Below the pieces are notes generated by a model. The model ran no database searches. It had not been told where the DNA came from and saw only the letters and a list, made by a program, of their open reading frames with translations. From contig NZ_FNSK01000002.1 of NCBI RefSeq assembly GCF_900105075.1, positions 124,001-188,000 of the forward strand: a stretch of DNA of 64,000 nucleotides, written 5' to 3'. Numbering within the stretch: position 1 is the stretch's first letter; every line of letters begins with the position of its first letter. Below are positions 45,680-54,303 of this stretch, piece after piece. The translations under genes and the position numbers were made by a program. This DNA is from Rhodobacter sp. 24-YEA-8. Lineage in GTDB: Bacteria; Pseudomonadota; Alphaproteobacteria; Rhodobacterales; Rhodobacteraceae.

Positions 45680-46588
45680 GATACGCGTTTGTGGCCGAGC
45701 ATCGGAGGCAATTTTCTGTCCGGGCAATGTGTCGCTGCCTGCGCATCCAGCCAAGCGGGTTCTATGCCTGGCTACAGGCTCCAATGAGCGTGCGCGCTCA
45801 GGAAGACAGGCGCCAAACTGAGCTGCTGCACAAGGCCTGGACCGAGAGCGGGAAGGTCTACGGCTATCGCAAACTTCACGATGACCTGATTGATCAAGGT
45901 GAAAGCATCTGCCCGAACCGGGTTGCCCGGCTTGCACAGCTTGCGGGGATCAAGGCGGAGATCGGCTATAAGCGCCGCCCCAGCAGCTATGGCGGCAAGC
46001 CATCGGTCGTGGTCGACATCGAGCCGGTGAACGCCACCGGTTCGAGAGAACCGGCGAGGCCTCGACCGGCAGTTCGACGTCGAAGCACCAGACTGGGTGT
46101 GGGTGACCGACATCACCTACATTCGGACGCAGGAAGGTTTTGCCTATCTTGCCGTTGTCATCGACCTCTATTCCCGGCGTGTGGTCGGCTGGTCGATGCA
46201 AAGCCGTCAGACGACAGATGTCGTCTTGCAGGCCTTGCTCATGGCTGTCTGGCGACGCAAGCCGAAGAACAAGGTGCTGATCCATTCGGACCAGGGCAGT
46301 CAGTTCACCAGCATGGATTGGGCTGCGTTTCTGCGCGCCCACAATCTTGAGCATTCGATGAGCCGCCGCGGCAACTGCCACGACAACGCAGTCGCCGAAA
46401 GCTTCTTCAACCTGCTCAAGCGCGAGCGGATCAGACGCAGGACCTACCGGACCCGCGAAGACGCAAGGCAGGACGTGTTCGATTACATCGAGATGTTCTA
46501 CAACCCGAAGCGCAAGCATGCGAGAAACGGGATGCTGTCGCCCGCCGAGTTCGAACGGCAGCAGAAGATGAGACGCGAAGGCGTCTAA
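45676..46588 (+). pseudogene. IS3-family transposase OrfB, disrupted
   Basis: The N-terminal part (to about 46025) and the catalytic part (WVTDITYIRT, IHSDQGSQFTS, RRGNCHDNAVAESFFNLLKR) are both good, but lie in different frames. Between KPSVVVD and LDRQFDVEAPDW there is an extra segment of roughly 40 bases (about 46020-46063) not expected in the family, containing CCGGT/ACCGG repeats. This insertion breaks the frame, so the element is unlikely to transpose on its own. Confidence 0.8.
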
Positions 46589-46796
46589 GAAACTCGGGGC
46601 TATTCAACCTGCTACCGTGGAATTACGACGCCCACGTGTGATCGGGACATCGCTTACGTTGATACCGGCACCTCACCCCATGAGTGCTGCCGCTGCAGCC
46701 GAACCACCGTTGGTCGCTGGACCCTCTCTCACACGTTCGGGCTTGTCGGAGGCTCCACATCCAGACGGTGAGTGACGACTGCTGCCACTAAAACCT

Positions 46797-46930
46797 CGGC
46801 CGAATCGCCGATGCCCGCCGCACCTTGGCTCTCTGACGCTATGACGACAACAATGACAGGCAGCATTGCTCGCTGGACAAAAAACCCACAGAAGCACGCC
46901 TGGCGCTTGAGCGCTTCATGGCAGCGCGCC
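46797..46930 (+). pseudogene. IS3-type OrfB C-terminal remnant
   Basis: The frame reads ARRTLAL, stop, RYDDNNDRQHCSLDKKPTEA and RLALERF, matching the common IS3 C-terminus (LALWRYDYNNVRPHSSLGNKTPAEA). The conserved Trp has become TGA. No ends or other parts are visible. Confidence 0.6.
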
Positions 46931-47312
46931 CGGCGCGCTTCCCAGACTTGAAACAGATGCCCATCAACACCAATGGCTCCCGTTGTGAACGAGGGGCGAC
47001 CCGGGGGGGCAGGTCAGCGCTACTGACTGCTTACGGCGAAAGCGCAGGGCCGGTGTGCGCCGAGATCGCAAATATAAGGGTTCTGAAGTTACCGGGCACC
47101 TCTGCGAGCTTGTTCAGGCTGAGAAGGTCAAGCTGGCGCAAGTGTAAAAAAATCACCCATTACAACGCACTAAAGCCATCCTTTCGAATGGCTTTAGGAT
47201 CTGCTGCCCAGTTTCCCAGTTCAGCTATTAGCAATTGCTATGAGGGGAGAATGACATTAAGCGCTACCTGTGTCAACCCCATCTATCAACTCTTTGGTCA
47301 AAAGGCGGTTCC
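46931..47312 (+). other. intergenic region with a hairpin upstream of the DUF3800 gene
   Basis: No gene recognised. CTAAAGCCAT (47170-47179) and ATGGCTTTAG (47188-47197) form a perfect 10-bp stem with an 8-base loop. No T-run follows, so a simple intrinsic terminator is unlikely on the plus strand. It may be an operator or RNA structure ahead of the gene at 47313. Confidence 0.5.
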
Positions 47313-48149
47313 GTGAAGATCTGCTACATCGACGAAGCTGGCTGCACCGGAATGCTGCCTGCGGCGAACTCCGCCATTCAGCCCACATTGGTAATCGTCG
47401 GGGTGATCGTCGACTACGGTAAGCTACACGACCTCACTGACGGAATGCTCAACCTAAAGAAAAAATACTTCCCAAACCTGGCGCCCTCTAAGACAACCCA
47501 CATGGGTTGGATGTTGCATGAGATAAAGGGCTCCGAAATCAGGAAAAATATTGCCACCGGCAGCAGAAACCAACGCCGACATGGTATGACATTCTTAACA
47601 GAAGTAATGAACCTGTGCGACCAGATTGAGGCGAAGCTGGTTGGCCGCGTATGGGTCAAGGGTGTCGGGGCGCCCATCGACGGCACCGCCATCTACACCT
47701 ACTCTGTGCAGTCAATCTACACGAGTTTTCAGAATTTCCTGGTTAAACACAGTGACATGGGCTTCGTAGTTGCCGACAGTCGGATCAAGCATCTCAACAC
47801 TCAGGTAGCCCATTCGATCTTTACGCAAAAGTTCAAGGGCTCAGGCGATGCATACGATCGGATCATAGAGCTCCCTGCATTTTCACACAGCGATAACCAT
47901 GCTGGCCTTCAGCTGGCAGACGCCCTGTGTTCCGGAATCATCACTCCAATGGCGATATCAACCTATTGTGAAGGACACTTATCAGGGCCGCATATTCGCC
48001 CACGATACGTCGATATCAAGTCCGCGCTTTCGGCAAAATGCATGGGCCTTCAACATCGTTTCCAAGAGGCAAATGGAAGACATCGTGGCGGCTTGGTGGT
48101 GTCAGACCTTCTGGGACAGCAGTCGGGAGGGCGCCTGTTTAAGTCATGA
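47313..48149 (+). CDS. DUF3800 domain protein
   Basis: 278 residues. The N-terminus MKICYIDEAGCTG and the later VVADSRIKH and GLQLADALCSGI are the hallmark acidic motifs of DUF3800, predicted to have an RNase H-like nuclease fold and often found in defence islands. The GTG at 47313 has AAAGGCGG upstream. It is followed on the same strand by a short frame and an acidic protein gene. A nuclease role is inference from the fold. Confidence 0.8.
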   Translation: MKICYIDEAGCTGMLPAANSAIQPTLVIVGVIVDYGKLHDLTDGMLNLKKKYFPNLAPSKTTHMGWMLHEIKGSEIRKNIATGSRNQRRHGMTFLTEVMNLCDQIEAKLVGRVWVKGVGAPIDGTAIYTYSVQSIYTSFQNFLVKHSDMGFVVADSRIKHLNTQVAHSIFTQKFKGSGDAYDRIIELPAFSHSDNHAGLQLADALCSGIITPMAISTYCEGHLSGPHIRPRYVDIKSALSAKCMGLQHRFQEANGRHRGGLVVSDLLGQQSGGRLFKS

Positions 48150-48245
48150 ATCGCGCCCAACCTCATGGAGGTTGCTGATGACATCGTATGCGGCGTCCAC
48201 GATCTTTATGATGCGCTGGCGATGTGACTGGCTTATCGCAATCGA

Positions 48246-48605
48246 TTGGGACATTTCACAAGGGAGGAAGTGTGCGCTGCCTTCATGGCAGGCAAGCCGA
48301 CACGGGCAGATGAAAGAGCCAATGACCGCTTGATACCGTTCGTGGATAAGCTGTTCGGCGAAGGTGAAGACCGGAACCAAATCATCGGGGCGCTTATCAA
48401 TCATCTTGTCCTGGCTGCAGCCTTCGAAGATTGCACGAGCTTCAATGAGGCGCGGCTGCGGTGGCGGGCCGTTCTTCACCATCCGGCTATTAGGATCACG
48501 GGTATTCACCCACAGGACATTGACGATTATGATGGGATACATCTGCCAATTCGGCCTTTCGGAGCGTATTGCTGCTCGCCAGTGCTGCGAAATTGTGTAG
48601 TCTGA
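48246..48605 (+). CDS. small ORF of uncertain reality
   Basis: Frame of up to 119 residues (FTREEVCAAFMAGKPTRADE and onward), protein-like in composition. The same frame upstream, from ATG 48165 (MEVADDIVCGVHDLYDALAM), is cut by TGA 48225-48227. Either a 146-residue gene has been broken by one stop, or translation starts at a later TTG/GTG/ATG; GGGAGGA at 48262 is badly placed for any of them. No family recognised. Confidence 0.4.
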   Translation: MGHFTREEVCAAFMAGKPTRADERANDRLIPFVDKLFGEGEDRNQIIGALINHLVLAAAFEDCTSFNEARLRWRAVLHHPAIRITGIHPQDIDDYDGIHLPIRPFGAYCCSPVLRNCVV

Positions 48606-48636
48606 CAAGTCGGCACCACCTTACCTTGGACCACTC

Positions 48637-49524
48637 ATGAAATTCGATGGCGACCAACATACAGCTCAGGCGATCGCTGATGAGTGGGAAATCGACGTAG
48701 ATGCCCTCGATCGGACATCTTGGGTTCTTGAAGAACGCGAGGGAAATGACGGCGAAATTTACGGATATTTGGTCCGTTTCTCCCCTGACACGGATAACCA
48801 TATACTGAAGGAGCTTGGGCTGGCATCTGGCGACTTGACGCGGGAAGTCAGCGCCTCAGCTTTCGAAACAGATGATTTTGATGACCGAGAGGATGACGAT
48901 GACGGCATCTTCTCGTTAGAAAAGCCATTTCCGGATCTGTTTGCGCCCGCGGATGATGACGATAGCCGCGATATTCAGAAGAAAGGATCCGAAACATCGT
49001 ATCTCGTCACTGAGGATGGTGCTTTCATTACGGATGAGGCTGGTAACCGAATCATTCTTGAGGGCACAGAGGCCGACGACGGGCTTGATGATCCAATTGC
49101 AGCTGCCCGTGATGAACTTCTGTCTCGTCTCACTGGGGTAGAAGACGCACTTCGCCAGCTACAGAAGAGCGGAGCGCCAAACCTCCACAATAATCCACCT
49201 GAACCGGTAGACGACAATCCGCTGAGCAGAGAAGATCTGGAAGGTATTCGTATCGCGATCGCGGAATTGCGCCGGGAGGCACAGGCAGACGTGCCGCAAG
49301 CCTCTGTTATAGGTGAACAAGGCAAGATCCTGAGAAACGTGGCATATTCAGTTACAGTCTGGATCGCACGAAAGCTGAATATGGGCGTTGATACGCTAAT
49401 AAAATGGAGCATACCGGCTGGTGCAGCAGCGATCGCACATCGCGACCCGGAATTGGTTGCGCGCGCTTTGAACGCGGCCGCAGAAGCGGCGGAAAATTTG
49501 TCCAGAATCGTCGGCGGTGGGTGA
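48637..49524 (+). CDS. acidic protein of unknown function
   Basis: 295 residues, strongly acidic (FETDDFDDREDDDDG; DEAGNRIILEGTEADDGLDD), helical in the second half with a weakly hydrophobic stretch WSIPAGAAAIAHRDPELVAR near the C-terminus. No domain recognised. ATG start at 48637, no strong ribosome-binding site. It ends before a 13-bp hairpin. Its position between DUF3800 and GIY-YIG-like genes suggests an accessory or defence context, but no function can be assigned. Confidence 0.6.
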   Translation: MKFDGDQHTAQAIADEWEIDVDALDRTSWVLEEREGNDGEIYGYLVRFSPDTDNHILKELGLASGDLTREVSASAFETDDFDDREDDDDGIFSLEKPFPDLFAPADDDDSRDIQKKGSETSYLVTEDGAFITDEAGNRIILEGTEADDGLDDPIAAARDELLSRLTGVEDALRQLQKSGAPNLHNNPPEPVDDNPLSREDLEGIRIAIAELRREAQADVPQASVIGEQGKILRNVAYSVTVWIARKLNMGVDTLIKWSIPAGAAAIAHRDPELVARALNAAAEAAENLSRIVGGG

Positions 49525-49621
49525 CATATGCGACGGCTGTGCTCTGGCCTTGAAGGTCAATGAAATAGCACGTTGGAAGACACCCCGTTGCCATTTTCTG
49601 AAAAGCATAGACCGGTCCTTC

Positions 49622-49655
49622 GGTAATCCTCCCCTTTAAAACGGGGAGGATTACC
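49622..49655. terminator. 13-bp hairpin after the acidic-protein gene
   Basis: GGTAATCCTCCCC (49622-49634) pairs perfectly with GGGGAGGATTACC (49643-49655) around an 8-base AT loop. Strong enough to act as a terminator in either direction, although no T-tract adjoins. Confidence 0.5.
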
Positions 49656-49805
49656 CGTTAGCGGACGGCAGGACACGTCAACTCATAGAAGAGTGAGGCG
49701 CCTGCCACACCAAACCTTTCCCTTAGTATTTCGGTTCGGATGGGCTTGATCCGGCTGCATGAAATGTTTGAAGATGAGACTCAGTATAACTGCGCGTGAT
49801 CTCAA

Positions 49806-50564
49806 ATGTCTAATTACCGGTTTCGCTGCCTCGGCCCATTTGAATTTCCTGTCTATAAAAGCACCCGACATTGGAAGAATCACAAGCGACTCTACGACCC
49901 GAAAACTGCCACAGAATCTGTGTTTAGCCAAGCAGCCATGGAAGAGCGCAGAATAGGGATCGATGGGATAAACGGGGCGATTGGTCTCTACGTCATCGGC
50001 ATGAAACCTCGCGGGAAGCTGATCCCGTTCTATGTCGGGCAAGCGGCTCGTCAAACGATCAAGGCTCGGATATTTCAGAGACAGGACAAATTGGCTAAAG
50101 TAATTGAGATTCTAAATATTTATACGCATGCAAAACCATTTGTATTCCTGTTCCCGCTGCTTACGCCGAGCGGTCGGCTCGCGAAAATGCCGAAAGCGGG
50201 AGTATCAGGGACCTCGAATGCTCAAAGGATTATCACCAGCGCCGAATATATGATGATTGGCCACGCAATGAATGTGAATCCGTGGCTGCACAACATTTCT
50301 ACCGTAGCAGAGCGAGAGCGATTTTCCATTGATGGAAGCCCAGGATCATGGGGTAATCAAACGAAAGATGCGCGATCTTATGCTGAAATGATGGGCTTCA
50401 GTAAGGCTTCTTCTGCTAGCGACAAGCTGCGCGAGGTGGGTGCGGCAATCGAGGACGTTAAGGACGCTGACACCCAGCTCATTGAGGAGGCGCTAGCCCA
50501 CGAAGAAAGCCTCGAGGAGGAGCCCATGGACGTAAACGAAAATGGGGGCGGAGGGGAACAGTAG
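49806..50564 (+). CDS. GIY-YIG-like nuclease domain protein
   Basis: 252 residues. The pattern GLYVIGM..., then PFYVGQAARQTIKARIFQRQ, then a later glutamate followed by asparagine (AEYMMIGHAMNVNPWLHNIS) matches the GIY...YVG, R, E and N positions of GIY-YIG endonucleases at plausible spacing. The N-terminus (residues 1-55) and the acidic tail (EEALAHEESLEEEPMD) are unassigned. The start at 49806 has no clear ribosome-binding site. It is the last gene of the DUF3800 neighbourhood. Confidence 0.6.
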   Translation: MSNYRFRCLGPFEFPVYKSTRHWKNHKRLYDPKTATESVFSQAAMEERRIGIDGINGAIGLYVIGMKPRGKLIPFYVGQAARQTIKARIFQRQDKLAKVIEILNIYTHAKPFVFLFPLLTPSGRLAKMPKAGVSGTSNAQRIITSAEYMMIGHAMNVNPWLHNISTVAERERFSIDGSPGSWGNQTKDARSYAEMMGFSKASSASDKLREVGAAIEDVKDADTQLIEEALAHEESLEEEPMDVNENGGGGEQ

Positions 50565-50700
50565 TGCCATGCTTCGTGAGTTGCGCCGATTGGCCGCTCC
50601 GTCCCGCAGAGCTGCCCCCGGCCTCCCCGGTTCAGCGCGGCGGGCGGGATTATGCCGCCGGGATCGACGCACAGAGCCCTGAGCTGCCATTCGGGGAAAG

Positions 50701-51177
50701 TCAGGCAAGATCCTTTTGCATTTTGTATCGCTTCAGGACGACACCCTTCCGCTCTACATTATCCTCTTCGACCACGACCCACCCGCGCTTTTGGAAGAAG
50801 GGATGTGCGACCAAGCTGGCTTCGGTTGTGAGTTGTGTCGCTCCGTTGTCTTTGGCCCAATCTTCTGCTGCATTCAGGAGGGTTCGGCCTACGCCCCTGC
50901 CGCTCGCGGAAGGTAGCACAAACGCCAAATCGACATATCCTGTCCGGTCGATAGTAATGAAGCCAATTGGTTCGCCGTCCGTTTCCGCGACAAAACCGTA
51001 AAGTGCTTCGACCCGAGCTTTCCAGCGATCAAGGTCGATCGCTTCTCCGCCCCAGGCAAGGCGTTGCGGATAGCTGTAGGAGGTTCTTGTCCCCTCATGC
51101 ACAGTGCAGAAGAAGATGCGAGCAACCGCACTGTAGTCGTCAGGTGCCAAGGACCGAATATGGATCTGTGTGCTCAT
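50701..51177 (-). CDS. GNAT family N-acetyltransferase
   Basis: 158 residues, complete GNAT fold: IHIRSLAPDDYSAVARIF, VDLAFVLPSASGRGVGRTLL (acetyl-CoA loop) and HPFFQKRGWVVVEEDNVERK. GGGGAG lies upstream of ATG 51177; the frame continues upstream to 51561, but that part is unrelated. Substrate unknown; close relatives are annotated as phosphinothricin- or spermidine-type acetyltransferases, with no evidence for either here. Confidence 0.9.
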   Translation of the reverse strand: MSTQIHIRSLAPDDYSAVARIFFCTVHEGTRTSYSYPQRLAWGGEAIDLDRWKARVEALYGFVAETDGEPIGFITIDRTGYVDLAFVLPSASGRGVGRTLLNAAEDWAKDNGATQLTTEASLVAHPFFQKRGWVVVEEDNVERKGVVLKRYKMQKDLA

Positions 51178-52043
51178 GTTCTCCCCACGGGGCAAAAGTT
51201 TAGCCTCGGAGGACGATCTCGGCAATGTCGGCTTCTCGACATCTTCAGCGCAAGCGGACGGTCTCGGGCGTGCCGAGTGACGGGAAGCGGTTCGTCTGGC
51301 GCGGGTGAACGCCATTGGTTCAGGAGAGCCTGTGCGGTCGTTCTGGCATCGACATGAATTCGTCGGTGATATCGACCATGTCTTCCACTTCACCCGACCG
51401 ACGCGTTTGCAAGCGCGTAACGCTTCGTTTCGCGCCTGCAAACTGCGCAGCGGCGCCGTGATCGAGGATGACGATATCACCAGGAGCCGCTGACCACCCC
51501 ACCTTTGATCCCTGTCTGGCCGGAAATTATTTTGCGCTGAAAGGCAGACATTATCTTCCATAAATGGAAGAAATATGGGTTCGCAGCATTTTCGTAAATC
51601 ATTATAATTCAGTTACTTGAGATGGATTTCGGGGCGGTGAGTGGCAAAGTAATGGGTTCGCTAACATTCTGTTGAGAAACCAATCAGATAACGTCCATTG
51701 TTGAAATATCTACCGATTGAGTGCCATTTTCGAGGTATTCGCCGCCATTTGTTGGGGCATTAGCTGCCACTGAATCTGACAATCTTATTTAATTCAATGT
51801 AATCAATACCTTGAATGCGGCTCATGGGCAGCGATGACGTCAGCACTTCAATCCTTGGTCCCAGCCTGACTGCCAGCCCGGACCGGTTGACTCAATCGAG
51901 AACATTCCGGCAGCACTGGATGCGCCGAAACCGGCCACCGCGACCTGATCTCTAAGCCGAACCCCATCGACATCCATCGGAGACCAACCGGAAAGCGTCC
52001 GCTTTTCGCACCGGTCCCCTCATGCCGCGAGGTTGCCAACGCT
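51178..52043. other. 866 bases without a recognised gene
   Basis: 51200-51500 is GC-rich; a minus-strand frame (51320-51502, GDIVILDHGAAAQF) may be a gene tail but is not assignable with confidence. 51530-51800 is AT-rich and contains the second copy of the 21-base motif (51642-51662). It probably contains promoters for the flanking divergent genes. Confidence 0.45.
51642..51662 (+). repeat. 21-base repeated motif, copy 2
   Basis: TGGCAAAGTAATGGGTTCGC followed by T, identical to the minus strand of 3328-3348. A shorter relative, ATGGGTTCGC, lies nearby at 51575-51584. Confidence 0.7.
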
Positions 52044-52274
52044 ATGACCAGGATACCCATGCTCGGGATCAGAATCTTCGATCCGGATCAGACCCCCGAC
52101 GTCCTCCGCCAACGTTTCTTGAGCCATCTCGCGACACTCCGGTCCGCCAAGGATCCGGAGCTGGTCGGAAAGCCTTTGCACCCGGTTATCCTCAAATCTC
52201 TGGTGGGCGATCTGACCTTCGACGAGATCGAGAAGATCGGTCGGATCTGGTATTCGCGACATGCCGGAAATTGA
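52044..52274 (+). CDS. small ORF, unknown
   Basis: 76 residues (MTRIPMLGIRIFDPDQTPDV and onward, ending DEIEKIGRIWYSRHAGN). The composition is protein-like and GAGG lies about 11 bases upstream of the ATG. No similarity recognised. It precedes the LysE gene on the same strand by 108 bases. Confidence 0.35.
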   Translation: MTRIPMLGIRIFDPDQTPDVLRQRFLSHLATLRSAKDPELVGKPLHPVILKSLVGDLTFDEIEKIGRIWYSRHAGN

Positions 52275-52382
52275 AGCTATCCTGGCCACGTTGAAAACAA
52301 AGAAATTTCTGGGCCGCAGTGAGACGGTGATTGCCTTGTCGTCGCCCGTCCCGGACGCCCTCGTGCTCAAGGAGAGCAAGTG

Positions 52383-52997
52383 ATGGAAGCGATGTTGTTT
52401 CTGAAAAGCCTGCTGCTAGGGGTCGCCATTGCGGCACCTCTTGGGCCGATCGGCGCGCTTTGCATCAACCGCACTCTGGAGCGCGGATTCACCGCGGGCG
52501 GTGCCGGTGGTCTCGGCACCGCACTTGCGGATGCGGTTTATGCGGCCCTGGCTGCTGTGGGCTTCGCGGCATTCTCACATGCGCTCGGTGTCATCGACAC
52601 CCCCCTCCGTATTGTCGGCGGGGCCTTCATGCTCTGGCTCGGCTGGAAAAGCCTGACGCCCATGCCGCCCAGGAGAGCAGCAAAGGTTTCGGCGCGGGAT
52701 CTCCTGGGAACCACCGTTGCAACTTTCATGCTGACGATCACCAACCCGATGACGATCCTGTCGTTTGCGGCCATGTTCGCCGGCCTTGGGCTGGCTTCCG
52801 GCGCCGGAGCGGTCGAGGCGGTTCTCGTGGTCTGCGGTGTCTTCATCGGGTCCATGCTGTGGTGGGCGGTCCTTAGCGGCGGCGTGGCTTTGGCCCGCCA
52901 TCGGCTGCCGGAAACATTCGCCGGCTGGGTGTCGCGCATTTCCGGTGCCGTCCTTATCGTGTTCGGCATCTGGGCTGTCGGGTCTGCTGTTTTCTAA
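52383..52997 (+). CDS. LysE family translocator
   Basis: 204 residues, six hydrophobic segments. The N-terminal FLKSLLLGVAIAAPLGPIGA, with the GPIG turn and NRTLERGFTAGGAGGLGTAL, is diagnostic of LysE/RhtB amino-acid exporters, and the conserved TITNPMTILSF is in the middle. AAGGAGAGC lies upstream of GTG/ATG 52380-52383. It exports an amino acid or homoserine lactone-like solute; the substrate is unknown. An IS3 element inserts 39 bases downstream. Confidence 0.92.
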   Translation: MEAMLFLKSLLLGVAIAAPLGPIGALCINRTLERGFTAGGAGGLGTALADAVYAALAAVGFAAFSHALGVIDTPLRIVGGAFMLWLGWKSLTPMPPRRAAKVSARDLLGTTVATFMLTITNPMTILSFAAMFAGLGLASGAGAVEAVLVVCGVFIGSMLWWAVLSGGVALARHRLPETFAGWVSRISGAVLIVFGIWAVGSAVF

Positions 52998-53074
52998 GGC
53001 TAAGACTGTGCCAGGTTTGCGGACCGCGCACGAACTGAGCTACTCCCCGATGCTTGGACAGTTTTCGAGGATGT

Positions 53075-53941
53075 TTAAGCTACCGCCTGTGCCTGCCGGT
53101 CGGTTTCGATGCTGTTGAAGTAGACCACGGCGGGGGGCAACCCGCCATGGGCAGTGTGTGGCCGCCGATGGTTATAGAAGCTGACCCAGGATCCGATTGC
53201 GGCCTTTGCCTGAGACCCGGTCTCCCAGGCATGCAGATAGACGCATTCGTATTTCAGGGACCGCCACAGGCGCTCGATGAAGACATTGTCGATGCACCGC
53301 CCCTTGCCGTCCATCGAGATGCGGGTTCCGACGCGTTTCAGCCGATCTGTCCAAGCGAAGGACGTGAACTGGCTGCCTTGGTCAGTGTTCATGATTGTGG
53401 GCGCGCCGAACCGGTGGATGGCCTCGTTCAACGCCTCGACGCAGAAGTCCGCTTCCAGGGTGTTCGATATGCGCCAGGCCAGAACTTTGCGCGTGAACCA
53501 GTCCATGATGGCGACCAGATACAGAAACCCCCGCCGCATCGGGAGATAGGTAATGTCGGCGCACCAGACCTGACCGGGGCGATCGACCCGCAGCCCGCCC
53601 AGCAGGTAGGGATAGGTCTTGTGGCCCTTTCTCGGCTTGCTGGTGTTGGGCTTCTGGTAAATCGGCATCAAACGCATGAGCCGCATCAGCCGCCGGATGC
53701 GCTTCTGGTTCACGCCGTGCCCCTCGTTTTGCAGATGCCAGGTCATCTGCCGGACGCCGTAGAAGGGCGTATCCATGAACTGCCGGTCGATCAGCTGCAT
53801 CAGGCCGAGGTTCTGATCAGTCTCTCCAGCCGGCTCGTGGCAGAACGACGAGCGCGAGATCGACAGCAGGCGGCACTGCGCCCCGATCGACAGTGCAGGG
53901 TGGTCCCGTTCGATCATCCCACGCCTCACTTTCCGCTCCAC
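53075..53941 (-). CDS. IS3-family transposase OrfB
   Basis: 288 residues. The DDE domain has VWCADITYLPMRRGFLYLVA (D), NTDQGSQFTS (D) and GRCIDNVFIERLWRSLKYE (E). The N-terminal helical region LSIGAQCRLLSISRSSFCHE resembles the HTH_21 segment of IS407-type elements. Complete. Confidence 0.93.
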   Translation of the reverse strand: MERKVRRGMIERDHPALSIGAQCRLLSISRSSFCHEPAGETDQNLGLMQLIDRQFMDTPFYGVRQMTWHLQNEGHGVNQKRIRRLMRLMRLMPIYQKPNTSKPRKGHKTYPYLLGGLRVDRPGQVWCADITYLPMRRGFLYLVAIMDWFTRKVLAWRISNTLEADFCVEALNEAIHRFGAPTIMNTDQGSQFTSFAWTDRLKRVGTRISMDGKGRCIDNVFIERLWRSLKYECVYLHAWETGSQAKAAIGSWVSFYNHRRPHTAHGGLPPAVVYFNSIETDRQAQAVA

Positions 53942-54222
53942 GGCTTGAGCTTTCGTGACAAAAAATCGTTGGCGACAGCCAGCTCCCCGATCTTGGCGTG
54001 CAATGACCGGACCGTCTCTTCATCCACCTCCGTCGCGGGCTTCTTGCCGCCGCGCTCGAAGATGTCCGCAGCCCCGTCGAGCAGCGATTTCTTCCATTGA
54101 TGGATCATCGTCGGATGCACGCCGTATTCGGCCGCCAACTCCGACACAGTGCGCTCGCCCTTGATGGCCTCAAGTGCCACGCGCGCCTTGAAGCCCGCGT
54201 CATGGTTCCTGCGTTTTCGCAT
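53926..54222 (-). CDS. IS3-family transposase OrfA
   Basis: 98 residues, helix-turn-helix KARVALEAIKGERTVSELAA and YGVHPTMIHQWKKSLLDGA, then a short helical tail (SLHAKIGELAVANDFLSRKL). It overlaps orfB in the typical arrangement for frameshifted OrfAB production. Confidence 0.92.
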   Translation of the reverse strand: MRKRRNHDAGFKARVALEAIKGERTVSELAAEYGVHPTMIHQWKKSLLDGAADIFERGGKKPATEVDEETVRSLHAKIGELAVANDFLSRKLKPWSGK

Positions 54223-54303
54223 GCCTGATCTCCTCGTCCGTGGAGACCAGCAAACGTCAGATCGTAGCTTCCGTCACTGTCCGATTTCCGGGGAGTAGCT
54301 CAA

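Larger units (their letters stand above)
45351..46606 (+). mobile_element. IS3-family element (second)
   Basis: 1256 bp. Imperfect terminal inverted repeats of about 30 bp start TGAATAGCCCC at 45351, with the inverse ending at 46606; the inner part (GACGCCTTC) also matches. orfA is intact and orfB interrupted. No target duplication is visible (flanks AAGA and ACCT), consistent with an old or rearranged insertion. Confidence 0.88.
53036..54302 (-). mobile_element. IS3-family element (third)
   Basis: 1267 bp. The ends share TGAGCTACTCCCCG and, six bases further in, GGACAGT, at 53036 and inverted at 54302. orfA and orfB lie on the minus strand and overlap by 16 bases; both look intact. No clear target duplication was seen. 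The right end has removed the 5' part of a NUDIX gene (54304 onward). Confidence 0.9.

Noticed and set aside
51320..51502. Minus-strand frame with GDIVILDHGAAAQF suggesting a TauD-type dioxygenase or IS630 tail
   Set aside because: Too short and the match too loose to decide between families.
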